Source of the DNA: Deltaproteobacteria bacterium
GTDB lineage: Bacteria > Desulfobacterota > Desulfobacteria > Desulfobacterales > ETH-SRB1
Direction of reading: 5' to 3'
DNA length: 7,275 nucleotides
Assembly: GCA_030627405.1 (NCBI GenBank)
Contig: DAOUSD010000071.1
Location: forward strand, 1-7,275
In this document: positions 1 to 7,181 of the stretch, one piece after another
Position numbering within the stretch: position 1 is the first letter of the stretch
How the letters are laid out: the number at the start of each line of letters is the position of its first letter
Position numbers and translations under genes: made by a program
The notes under the pieces: generated by a model
What the model was told of the DNA's origin: nothing
The model's input: only the letters and a program-made list of their open reading frames with translations
The model's database searches: none

Positions 1-1040
1 ACGCCGTCATTGGTTTTTTTCAAGAACCGGCCGGGATCCATTTGGGCTCCAACATCAGTATTATCTTCCGGCAGAGCATAATATATTTTTCCGGCAAGCG
101 TTTGTCTGGCCAAACACCCCTGTTTCCAGCCGGCATGGCAAACCTTTTCGGGATCGGGCTGGTCCATGTCATAGCAAAAAATCTTAAAAAGTAATGAGAG
201 TTCATCAGGCAGTATCCATTCTCCGGGCATAAGCAGAGAAAAGGCATAGGCTGCGGCTTTGGTTGGAGATACAGAACCTTGCCCGGCTTTTTTATGGCTT
301 TTCTCTTCTTTTAAGGCCAAAGCCCACATATCTCTTTGCCATTCCAGCAGGTATCCGGCCCGGAACTCATTGCCGCCCATACGTAATTCTCCATCCTTAA
401 TGCTCAGGCTGTGCTTTGCTCCATTTGTTTCAGATACAAATGTATGGCAATTTAATATTTCCATCAATTTGTCTCTAACAACGGTCTGGTTGAAATTACC
501 AGAGCCTGGAATGCTTCTGGCCGGACCAAAGGGAAGAGGAAGAAAGCGATGAAATTCTTCCGGAAATCTAAATTGCAGTCTTTCCAGCTTTGTGTTTTTT
601 CCCCAGGTTTCATGCTCTTCGGCAAAAAGAATTACTCCCTTGCGAATAAGAGATGTTTTTATCTGCTTGAAAATATCCTTATATTTTTGATTAAAGGTTC
701 CAAAACGCCATTTACTATGGCTGCCTTCAGTACCATAAATGCGATCAAAAAATGCCGTATCCACAGTTACAGGGGTCAATTTCATCAGATGAAGCAGAAT
801 AACCTCATCCCTTGTCAGGCCGCCGAGAGCATTGGCTATCCCTGTTTCAGACAAGAAAAAGCTTTCAAGAAGATTTTTGGAATTGGCCTCCTTAGAAGTA
901 AAACCCCGGCTTTTACACAGAGCCTTAATGTCCACAGCGGTCAACTCAAGATGACACATCTTGTTTAGCATTTCTGTTGTATCCAATTTTACAGATTCCT
1001 CCTGCTTTTGAGATTGCTTTCTTTGTTTTCGTTCAGGCAC
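1..1040 (-). CDS. Uncharacterised protein with SAP-like and winged-helix-like N-terminus (partial, 3' end beyond left edge)
   Basis: An uninterrupted frame runs from an in-frame TAA (1053-1055) to the left edge, giving 346 codons from a GTG at 1038-1040 and no stop, so the C-terminus is missing. I do not recognise the protein. The N-terminal tail (residues 2-18) is rich in Lys, Gln and Glu. Residues 33-66 (LTAVDIKALCKSRGF then a Leu-rich helix) resemble a SAP DNA-binding fold. Residues 75-140 look like a winged helix, with LTRDEVILLHLM, then FGTFNQKYKDIFKQIKTSLI, then RKGVIL. Residues 152-172 (LERLQFRFPEEFHRFLPLPF) follow, and a second helical part with GEWILPDEL lies near 273-281. There are no membrane segments or signal peptide. 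It lies 63 bp after recD on the same strand and is probably co-transcribed. The start is uncertain: a TTG at 984-986 has AGGAGG 11 nt upstream, while the GTG has only a weak site. The arrangement loosely recalls N-termini of XPB/Ssl2-type helicase-associated proteins; that is a guess. Confidence 0.8.
   Translation of the reverse strand, partial: MPERKQRKQSQKQEESVKLDTTEMLNKMCHLELTAVDIKALCKSRGFTSKEANSKNLLESFFLSETGIANALGGLTRDEVILLHLMKLTPVTVDTAFFDRIYGTEGSHSKWRFGTFNQKYKDIFKQIKTSLIRKGVILFAEEHETWGKNTKLERLQFRFPEEFHRFLPLPFGPARSIPGSGNFNQTVVRDKLMEILNCHTFVSETNGAKHSLSIKDGELRMGGNEFRAGYLLEWQRDMWALALKEEKSHKKAGQGSVSPTKAAAYAFSLLMPGEWILPDELSLLFKIFCYDMDQPDPEKVCHAGWKQGCLARQTLAGKIYYALPEDNTDVGAQMDPGRFLKKTNDG
998..1003 (-). 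promoter_or_regulatory. Strong Shine-Dalgarno-like AGGAGG, alternative start of the unknown ORF
   Basis: AGGAGG on the minus strand ends 11 nt before an in-frame TTG (984-986). It is the best ribosome-binding match near this gene. If used, the protein would begin MDTTEMLNKM, without the 18-residue Lys/Gln-rich tail. The same bases also encode Gln-Glu-Glu in the longer reading, so the match could be a codon coincidence, and the spacing is on the long side. Confidence 0.4.
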
Positions 1041-1103
1041 TACATACTCATCTTAATAAGCCAGTTTTTAAAAATGGAATCAACTACAGTTCGGACTCCT
1101 GTG

Positions 1104-2966
1104 TCATAAATTTTTTCCCCAAAGAGAATCATTAAGACCGGACTTGCGCTTAATTACCCTCGATATCGAAGTTCTTAAGACTTCTTCTTTACCCAATATT
1201 GTTACACTCTGGCCGGCCCTTGTAATAGCTGTGTAAATAAGTTCTCTTGAAAGTACGGAATAATCTTTATCCGGCAAAATAAGATAAACGTTTTCAAACT
1301 CAGATCCCTGGCTCTTGTGAACAGTCATCGCATAAACCGTTTCATGCCGGGGTAATCCGTAAGGCAGAAATTGTCTCAATTCTCCGGAAGTTCCAGGAAA
1401 AAATACATGCATATCATTGCTGTCAGAGTCTGGAATCGGCATGGTTATGCCGATATCTCCGTTAAAAAGGCCGAGTTTATAGTCGTTGCTGGTTATTAGA
1501 ACCGGCCTGCCTCTATACCATAAATTTTCAGTTTGTATCAGATTTTCACGGCTCAATATCTGTTCGATAATTGCATTTACTGCATAGACTCCGAATTGCC
1601 CTATTTTTACAGCACACAATATTTTAAAGCGATTAAAAAGTTCAAGGGCTCTGCCAGGATCATCAGTTTTGAGATATTCTGAATAAACCTCAATAACTTT
1701 ATCCGCAAGAATTCGTTTGAAATTATCAGCCGACAGTATTTCTTCAAATATTATACTTCTGTCGTTCTTATTTTTCAGCAGGAATAAAGCCTTATTAATG
1801 TTCCCGAGCTTAACAGCATGACTTAATCCGCCGATTCCACTGCCGTCAGCAAATCTATAATTTTTTTTCAAAAGAACAATGCAGTCATGTAAAACCTTAA
1901 TGTCTTTATATTCTTTGATGGAATCCGTAAATTTTTCATCTGTCAATTCTTTAACTTTATTAATAAAATTTGCTGTAAATCCGCGGACATGGCTGTTGCC
2001 GCAGATGTCGCCAAGCACTGAACCGGGATCCACGGATGCCAGTTGATCGCTGTCTCCTATTAGTATCAGTCTTGTATTAACAGGGACTGCCTGTATGAGT
2101 TTTGACATTAAAGGCAGGTCAACCATCGAGGCTTCATCTACCACAACAATATCGGCAGAAAGGGGATTTTCAGAATTATGACGAAAAAAAGGAGAACCAA
2201 TAATAGTTTTCAGCATTCTGTGAATTGTAAAAGTTTCCTCTGGTATGGCTGATTTGATATAATCTTTGCAATCAAGCTTTTCTTTAATGCTTCTGATTGA
2301 TTCACTTAACCTTGCCGCAGCTTTTCCTGTTGGAGCAGCAAGAAAAATTCTAAGGTTTTCTTCTTTACCTGCCTGCTCTAATAAAAGCGCCAGGATCTTT
2401 GCAACAGTTGTGGTTTTGCCTGTTCCCGGCCCGCCGGAAATAACGCAGAACTTCTTAAAAGCCGAAGTTATGGCCGCAACCTTTTGCCGGTTAATATCAC
2501 CATCTATTCTTTCAGGGAAAAGCCTCTTTATGCTGTCTTTTATAAGCGATAAATTTAAGCCGCTGATATCTTCTTTGGTACGTTCCTTTATAGAATCAGA
2601 AAGTTTTTTTTCATACTCCCAGTAGCGATAAAGATAAAGCCTGTTTCCCTCATCAAGTATAAGAGGGCAAAGGTCTCCCGGTCTTCCGACAATCGCGGTT
2701 GACATCAAATTGTCCACCCAAACAGAAAGCCCCGGACATATAACGGCATCCATTCCATCATCTTTTTCAAGCAGCATCCTCCCGGCAAATGATGCAAGGT
2801 CAAGACACACATCCCCCTTGCCTGTAACATTGCTTACAAGAGCCGCTCCAAAAAATACTTCCTGATATTTGCCGTCCGCAAGGTTCGCCATAAACCTTGC
2901 GAAATGAATGTCTATATCGGTTAGTATGCCGGCTTGATGTAATCTTGATAAGTTGTTTTTATTCAT
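1104..2966 (-). CDS. recD: Exodeoxyribonuclease V subunit alpha, RecD helicase
   Basis: RecD is the 5'-3' SF1B DNA helicase of RecBCD, the fast motor that unwinds double-strand ends for recombination repair. In numbering from the upstream ATG at 2996, the motifs are: Walker A GGPGTGKTTT (188-197), motif Ia APTGKAAARL (221-230), TIHRML (257-262), Walker B VVVDEASMVD (284-293), motif III GDSDQLASVDPGSV (314-327), NYRF (379-382), TVHKSQGSEF (558-567) and YTAITRA (588-594). All key residues are intact. The stop is TGA at 1104-1106. I chose the ATG at 2964-2966 (620 aa, near the 608 aa of E. coli). The protein then begins MNKNNLSRLHQAG, and its LTDIDIHFA segment lies at the same distance from the start as LRPLDVQFA in E. 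coli RecD. The ten extra codons from 2996 lie inside a palindromic repeat. Neither start has a clear Shine-Dalgarno. The gene follows recB and very probably acts with it. Confidence 0.96.
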   Translation of the reverse strand: MNKNNLSRLHQAGILTDIDIHFARFMANLADGKYQEVFFGAALVSNVTGKGDVCLDLASFAGRMLLEKDDGMDAVICPGLSVWVDNLMSTAIVGRPGDLCPLILDEGNRLYLYRYWEYEKKLSDSIKERTKEDISGLNLSLIKDSIKRLFPERIDGDINRQKVAAITSAFKKFCVISGGPGTGKTTTVAKILALLLEQAGKEENLRIFLAAPTGKAAARLSESIRSIKEKLDCKDYIKSAIPEETFTIHRMLKTIIGSPFFRHNSENPLSADIVVVDEASMVDLPLMSKLIQAVPVNTRLILIGDSDQLASVDPGSVLGDICGNSHVRGFTANFINKVKELTDEKFTDSIKEYKDIKVLHDCIVLLKKNYRFADGSGIGGLSHAVKLGNINKALFLLKNKNDRSIIFEEILSADNFKRILADKVIEVYSEYLKTDDPGRALELFNRFKILCAVKIGQFGVYAVNAIIEQILSRENLIQTENLWYRGRPVLITSNDYKLGLFNGDIGITMPIPDSDSNDMHVFFPGTSGELRQFLPYGLPRHETVYAMTVHKSQGSEFENVYLILPDKDYSVLSRELIYTAITRAGQSVTILGKEEVLRTSISRVIKRKSGLNDSLWGKNL

Positions 2967-2970
2967 AATG

Positions 2971-3104
2971 AAATGACGGCTTAGTAAAAAATCCATTTTC
3001 TGCGTTGCGCTACATCCTTCGTCATTGCGGCGTAGCTATAAGTACGCCTCTCTCCTCAGGATTTGCGTGCCTTGAAAGTGAAGCTTTTTACTTTGCCGTC
3101 CTTT
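2971..3104. repeat. Palindromic intergenic repeat element abutting recD
   Basis: The outer arms are GACGGCTTAGTAAAAA (2975-2990) and TTTTTACTTTGCCGTC (3085-3100), which pair at 14 of 16 positions; flanking AAA (2971-2973) and TTT (3102-3104) extend them. An inner pair ATCCT (3014-3018) and AGGAT (3058-3062) and a core GGCGTA (3029-3034) and TACGCC (3043-3048), separated by 8 nt, give a nested, imperfect cruciform. From memory, similar sequences (ending with a CCTCAGGATTTGCG-type stretch) recur between genes in Desulfobacterales genomes; this was not checked. The element has no coding capacity of its own and supplies the first ten codons of the longest recD ORF. It resembles a REP-like or MITE-like dispersed palindrome. 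Confidence 0.75.
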
Positions 3105-3207
3105 GACTTATAGGTGCTTTAAAAATATATTTTCGTTTGTTTATTCGCATATTAGCTGTATTCAAGCGAACCATTTTGACATAATAAAAAAAACCGTCTG
3201 TGCGTAA

Positions 3208-3408
3208 GCTTCAGGTATGATACATTCAAAGCAGGAAACTGTTTGAGCGTAGATATTGTTAAGAAAGAACCTGGGGTACGATGTTGTTATTGTTTATTAA
3301 GGGCATTGCAACCGTTGCTATTGTTTTCTTTCACGGCAAGTTCTTTCTTTACAATATCTTATGCGTGAGTTTTTCATGGTTTGAATGTATTATACCTGAT
3401 GCTGAAGC
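3208..3408. repeat. Long imperfect inverted repeat (MITE-like candidate)
   Basis: The arms at 3208-3270 and 3340-3408 are reverse complements with the strongest matches at both ends. Outer blocks are GCTTCAG (3208-3214) with CTGAAGC (3402-3408), and the 17-mers at 3214-3230 and 3380-3396 pair at 16 of 17 positions. Inner blocks at 3252-3270 and 3340-3358 pair at 18 of 19. The middle of each arm has diverged, and the right arm has about 6 extra bases. A 69-nt unpaired centre (3271-3339) contains two nearly identical 13-mers. No ORF lies inside. Possible explanations are a decayed non-autonomous transposable element, a dispersed palindromic repeat, or an RNA stem processed from the recB-recD transcript. 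Confidence 0.75.
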
Positions 3409-3418
3409 TCCCTGACAG
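3389..3418 (-). promoter_or_regulatory. Possible minus-strand promoter within the inverted repeat, reading towards recD
   Basis: A perfect -10 hexamer TATAAT (3394 to 3389 on the minus strand) lies 18 bp downstream of CTGTCA (3418 to 3413), which matches 4 of 6 bases of the -35 consensus. It would allow recD to be transcribed independently of recB. The evidence is weak, because the region is AT-rich and the hexamer lies in a repeat arm. Confidence 0.18.
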
Positions 3419-3428
3419 GCTTCAGCAT
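3399..3428 (-). terminator. Perfect 10-bp hairpin just after recB
   Basis: ATGCTGAAGC (3399-3408) and GCTTCAGCAT (3419-3428) form a perfect stem with a 10-nt loop, beginning 28 nt after the recB stop. In the minus-strand transcript it is followed by CAGGTATAATAC rather than a U run, so it is not a canonical intrinsic terminator. It may stabilise the recB 3' end or be part of the adjoining inverted repeat, with which it shares the GCTTCAG block. Confidence 0.35.
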
Positions 3429-3435
3429 ATTAACC

Positions 3436-3456
3436 CTTCAGTCTTCAGCCTTCAGT
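3436..3456. repeat. Three tandem 7-bp repeats, CTTCAGY, touching the recB stop
   Basis: CTTCAGT (3436-3442), CTTCAGC (3443-3449) and CTTCAGT (3450-3456) are head to tail with one variable final base. The array ends exactly at the recB stop codon (3457-3459). It has the same 7-bp period as the units upstream of recB. Confidence 0.8.
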
Positions 3457-6400
3457 CTATCCACCTGTAGTTACAAAGTCAGGGATAAGCACCTTCCCAA
3501 GCTTCTCAATAAATCTGCTTTCCGGCACATCATTAAAAATCCCAAATTCCGGCCCTGAATTGCTGTCCACCCCTCTTATAAAAACATAAAATACACCGCC
3601 GAAATCATTTTCATATCTGTAATTCGGCATCCGCCATCTCAAGTACTGATGAAGAGCAAGAGTATATATATAATACTGCAAATTATAATAATTAGATTTT
3701 ATGGTTTCTCTTAATAAATCTTGTGCATAGTCTTTAATGCCTGTACCCAGAAAATTTGATTTCCAGTCAATAATATAAAATCTGCCGTTATGCTGGAATA
3801 TCGTATCAATATACCCTTTCATAAAGCCTTCTGAAGGCGAAAAATAAAGTTTTTCTATCTGGCTTGAAAAGCCGGAGGATATATCAATACCCACATTATC
3901 GCTGAAAATTTTTTTCAGTTTTTGTGGAGCAATATAATTTAAAGGAAAATAAAATTCCATTTCATTTATTCTTTTATCGCATTTAACAGAAGAGAGAATA
4001 ACTTCTTCACCTTTACTTTCAAGAGATACTGAAAGAACATTTTTTATCATATTGCAAACAGTCTCCAGCCATGACTGCTCAAAGCTGTATTCTTTTAATT
4101 TGTCTTTTACCAGTTTTTCTTGATGCCCCGGATCTTTTGATGCAAAATCAAGATGTTCAAAAATATCATGAAAAAATATACCCGCCCTCGGTCCTCTTGG
4201 AAAAGAAAATATATCTTCCCTCCCAAACGGTTTTTGAATAGCCGGTTCTTCCTGAATAAAATGCCCGGCATGAGTATCAATATCCACTCCGGCTGAATCA
4301 CGGTCAGGAAGTTCTTCAGGCGCAAACTTGCCGGATGTAAGCGATGAAAAGCTTGAAATCCCCCATGCTGTATCTATCTTTCCTGAAAATTTCCGGCATA
4401 TAAGTTCTTCTTCTTCATCCTTCTTTATTAATTGATGCACTATATTATCATTATTAAAAGGCATGAGATCAAGCTTGATGCTTCCATCCGACTTGCTTAC
4501 AAGTTCCTTTAAATCACTTAAAATTTCATGATCTGTTTTGGACATAAATTTCTCTTTCAAAGACCCGACAATATCATATTGATAATCAAATTTTTCGTCA
4601 AAGTCCTTATAATGAAAAAGATAAGCCAGAGCAGATGTATCAGCATTTTTTATGTTGCCCCATGCAAGATAGCATCTGGTTTTCGCTCTTGTTAAAGCAA
4701 CATAAAGCAGCCTTAAATTCTCCGCCAGAAGTTCATTTTGAGCAAGGATGATGTTAGAGTTATCTCTACCATAGTCAAGATCGAATGTCGGCGTTCTGTT
4801 TTTATCTTTATCATGAAAGATAAACTCCTTGCCTTTTGCCGGCAGGGATCCACCCCACACAAAAGGACAAAAAACAATTCGGTATTCAAGGCCCTTGCAT
4901 TTATGAATAGTCACAATCTTTACAGCATCTTCATCGCTTTCAAGGCGAAGCTGATATTCTTCCACCCTGTCTGAAGCAGAACTTATCTGTTCGGAAAGCC
5001 ATTTTAAAAGACCGGTCATCCCCAATTCCTTCTCAGCAGCTTCCCCGTGAAGTATTTCCGCCAGATGTAGAACATTTGTAAGCCGTCTCTGCCCGTCCAC
5101 AAATGAGAGAAGACGGGTTCTGGCCTTTTCCTTTACCATAAACAAGCGAAACATCCTGATAAAACCAAATCTATTCCATCGCTGATAGTATTCATTGAAC
5201 TTGCCGATCTGTTTCTCCCACCAGAAAATATCAATATTTTCCGGATCGAGTTCTTCAGCGTGAACACCCATAATATCCGTGACCAGAGCGGCTCTAAGTA
5301 ATCTGTCATTTCCCGGCTGCGAAATACTCGACAGAATTCTTTCTATCTCCAATGCTTCCTGTGACTCAAAAATGCTCTCATTACTATAAAGAACGGAATG
5401 TATCCTTCTTGCGGAAAGACTTTCTTTTATTATCCGTGCCTGTTCGTTTGTTCGTACAAGCACGGCAATATCGCCTTCTCTAAAACAATCGTGTTCACAG
5501 CCATAACCGGATGATAAAAGCCGCGCAATCTCGCCTGTGACAGCCTCGGCAATCATGAGCACAGCATCATTTCCGGCTATGGGTTTCTTGTTATCAGAGC
5601 CCGCATACCACAATATTAATGGAGCAAAAGTGCTTTGCTCATCGGTTATGTCGGACTTTGCCGGATTTGCCTTTTCAAAAGGAATTTCATCAAATATAAA
5701 AGGTTCATTTACACTGGAAAAAATGGTGTTTATCGCTTTTATAAGACGGGCTTCAGACCGCCAGTTCTCAGTCAGCGTATATTTAAATTCAGCACTGCCG
5801 GCAGCCTTCATGTATGAAAAAATATCAGCGCCTCTAAAGCTGTATATTGCCTGTTTGGGATCACCAATCATAAAAAGCATGCTGTCCTCTGGAGAAAAGA
5901 TCCTTTTGAATATTTCATACTGAACCGGATCTGTATCCTGGAATTCATCAACAAGCGCTGCTTTATATCTTTTCCTTATGACTTTCTCGAGTTCTTTTCC
6001 TCCTTTACTTTCAAGAGCCTCTTTAACCGTTATGAGGAGATCATCAAAAAATTGTATGTTCTCAACTCTTTTTCTTTCAGAAAGCTCAGACTTTGCAAAC
6101 CTGAAGAACTCGACTTTTAAGAAAACAAGATAGTTTTCCATCTCGGTTTCAAGTAAAGCGGCTTTTGAATAGAGCTCGTCGCATATATCAAAGAATTTGT
6201 GATCAGGAGGAGTTTGATTCTTTTTAACTGAATTTTTGAGTTTCGATGCTGTAAAATTTTCAAATGCTTTAAATAAAGGAAATCCAATGCCCTCAGGGTC
6301 AGCAAAACGATCCATGTCCCCGGACATTGAAATAATTTTCAGCTCTCTTTTAGTATGTTTTGGATTTTGTTCATCAGGTGTCAGGGTTTTGTAAACATTG

Positions 6401-7131
6401 CCCTTAAGCGAAGGGTATTTTAGCAGCTCTTCAACTTCTTTTTTTGAAACAGGCCACGAATCTTTAAGACTTTTAAGACAATCCCTGTAAACGCCAAGGC
6501 TTTTTAAGGAAGCTTTTTTTAAATCAGGAATTATTTTTATTTCAGGGGATTTTATCTTTTCAAGTAAGTTTAAAAAATACCCGGGACCCGACAGCTTCTT
6601 AAGAGAATAGGCTATAAATTCCAGGGGGAAATCATAAAAATGTCTTCTCCAGAAATCATCAGCAACCTCCTGGTTCAATTTTAACTGATCGGATAAAAGC
6701 TCTGTATCGAACAAGCTTCCTGTTTCAAAAGCATTTTCCTGGAGTATTCTCTGACAAAACCCGTGTATGGTAAAAATCGATGCCTTATCAAAATCTACAA
6801 GAGCATTTTCAATCAACTGAATGCAGAAAGCAGGATCTTCGGCCTTTTTTACAATATGATCAATAAAGCTGTCGTTACTTGAGCCGGTTTGAAATGCTTC
6901 TTTTGCCTGAAGCAATATATTGCGAATCTTTTCCTTCAGCTCAGCAGTCGCAGCCTTTGTAAAGGTTACAACCAGTATCTGATCAACCAGCAGCCCCTTT
7001 TCAAGGATCAGCCTTAAAAACAGCCCTGTAATCGCATATGTCTTTCCAGTACCTGCACTTGCTTCAATAAGATTTATTCCTGACAGAGGAGTATTTATAA
7101 GGTCAAAGTTATTCAAATTTTCGAACTCCAA
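3457..7131 (-). CDS. recB: Exodeoxyribonuclease V subunit beta, RecB helicase-nuclease
   Basis: RecB is the SF1A 3'-5' helicase and sole nuclease of RecBCD; it processes double-strand ends and loads RecA after Chi. The 1224 aa are close to the 1180 of E. coli. Helicase motifs are: Walker A EASAGTGKT (23-31), VVTFTKAATAELKEKI (54-69), FTIHGFCQRIL (120-130), Walker B LVDEFQDTD (393-401), IGDPKQAIYSFRGAD (422-436), ENWRS (455-459), TIHKCKGLEY (741-750) and YVALTRAKTR (810-819). The C-terminal nuclease has His988, Asp1109 (GYID), Asp1122 and Lys1124 (DWKSN) and QYYIY (1152-1156). The spacing from Asp1109 to Asp1122 is 13 residues, as in E. coli. All catalytic residues are present. The start is TTG (7129-7131), with an in-frame TAA three codons upstream and no suitable ATG. 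A second TTG (7114-7116) has GGAG 9 nt before it and may be the true start. The stop is TAG. No recC is in the window. Confidence 0.97.
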   Translation of the reverse strand: MEFENLNNFDLINTPLSGINLIEASAGTGKTYAITGLFLRLILEKGLLVDQILVVTFTKAATAELKEKIRNILLQAKEAFQTGSSNDSFIDHIVKKAEDPAFCIQLIENALVDFDKASIFTIHGFCQRILQENAFETGSLFDTELLSDQLKLNQEVADDFWRRHFYDFPLEFIAYSLKKLSGPGYFLNLLEKIKSPEIKIIPDLKKASLKSLGVYRDCLKSLKDSWPVSKKEVEELLKYPSLKGNVYKTLTPDEQNPKHTKRELKIISMSGDMDRFADPEGIGFPLFKAFENFTASKLKNSVKKNQTPPDHKFFDICDELYSKAALLETEMENYLVFLKVEFFRFAKSELSERKRVENIQFFDDLLITVKEALESKGGKELEKVIRKRYKAALVDEFQDTDPVQYEIFKRIFSPEDSMLFMIGDPKQAIYSFRGADIFSYMKAAGSAEFKYTLTENWRSEARLIKAINTIFSSVNEPFIFDEIPFEKANPAKSDITDEQSTFAPLILWYAGSDNKKPIAGNDAVLMIAEAVTGEIARLLSSGYGCEHDCFREGDIAVLVRTNEQARIIKESLSARRIHSVLYSNESIFESQEALEIERILSSISQPGNDRLLRAALVTDIMGVHAEELDPENIDIFWWEKQIGKFNEYYQRWNRFGFIRMFRLFMVKEKARTRLLSFVDGQRRLTNVLHLAEILHGEAAEKELGMTGLLKWLSEQISSASDRVEEYQLRLESDEDAVKIVTIHKCKGLEYRIVFCPFVWGGSLPAKGKEFIFHDKDKNRTPTFDLDYGRDNSNIILAQNELLAENLRLLYVALTRAKTRCYLAWGNIKNADTSALAYLFHYKDFDEKFDYQYDIVGSLKEKFMSKTDHEILSDLKELVSKSDGSIKLDLMPFNNDNIVHQLIKKDEEEELICRKFSGKIDTAWGISSFSSLTSGKFAPEELPDRDSAGVDIDTHAGHFIQEEPAIQKPFGREDIFSFPRGPRAGIFFHDIFEHLDFASKDPGHQEKLVKDKLKEYSFEQSWLETVCNMIKNVLSVSLESKGEEVILSSVKCDKRINEMEFYFPLNYIAPQKLKKIFSDNVGIDISSGFSSQIEKLYFSPSEGFMKGYIDTIFQHNGRFYIIDWKSNFLGTGIKDYAQDLLRETIKSNYYNLQYYIYTLALHQYLRWRMPNYRYENDFGGVFYVFIRGVDSNSGPEFGIFNDVPESRFIEKLGKVLIPDFVTTGG
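7126..7129 (-). promoter_or_regulatory. GGAG ribosome-binding candidate inside the recB 5' end
   Basis: GGAG on the minus strand lies 9 nt before the in-frame TTG at 7114-7116 (codon 6 of the longest frame). No comparable site precedes the TTG at 7131, where only AAAGAAA is visible. Use of the inner TTG would start RecB as MNNFDLINTP, with the Walker A lysine at residue 25. Confidence 0.4.
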
Positions 7132-7181
7132 ATTTCTTTAGCTGAACTTTTTGAGAAGTTACTAAAACCTAAAATGAGCGA

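Larger units (their letters stand above)
2997..3456. other. Gene-free recB-recD gap filled with repeats
   Basis: I see no coding region on either strand here. The gap holds, from recD towards recB, most of a 134-bp palindrome, an AT-rich stretch (3105-3207) including eight A residues at 3186-3193, a roughly 200-bp imperfect inverted repeat, a 10-bp perfect hairpin and three tandem 7-mers. recB and recD are usually adjacent or overlapping, so a gap of this size is unusual. The eight T residues on the minus strand (3193-3186) lie about 14 nt beyond the large inverted repeat. That is too far for a textbook intrinsic terminator, but attenuation between recB and recD is possible. Confidence 0.7.

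Noticed and set aside
20..247. 75-codon minus-strand frame
   Set aside because: It overlaps the long partial ORF in a different frame and is a shadow of it.
259..968. Two plus-strand open frames (259-552 and 549-968) in the left part
   Set aside because: They lie antisense to the continuous minus-strand frame covering 1-1040, have no recognisable motifs or ribosome sites, and their translations look compositionally random.
1..1040. A degraded pseudogene in the left part
   Set aside because: Translating the minus strand gives one continuous frame of 346 codons to the edge. It seemed absent only because its stop is outside the window.
2266..2625. Plus-strand open frame of 119 codons inside recD
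   Set aside because: It is antisense to the conserved Walker A region of recD and is a by-product of that coding constraint.
3176..3181. Perfect TTGACA on the plus strand as a -35 box
   Set aside because: No -10-like hexamer occurs 15-19 bp downstream, and there is no plus-strand gene to drive.
3186..3193. Minus-strand T8 as an intrinsic terminator for recB
   Set aside because: The nearest stem ends about 14 nt before the T run and no compact GC-rich stem directly precedes it.
3436..3456. Tandem 7-mers as a CRISPR array
   Set aside because: The units are far too short and have no spacers.
5537..5923. Plus-strand open frame of 128 codons inside recB
   Set aside because: It is antisense to the conserved GDPKQAIYSFRGAD region of recB and shows no independent coding signal.
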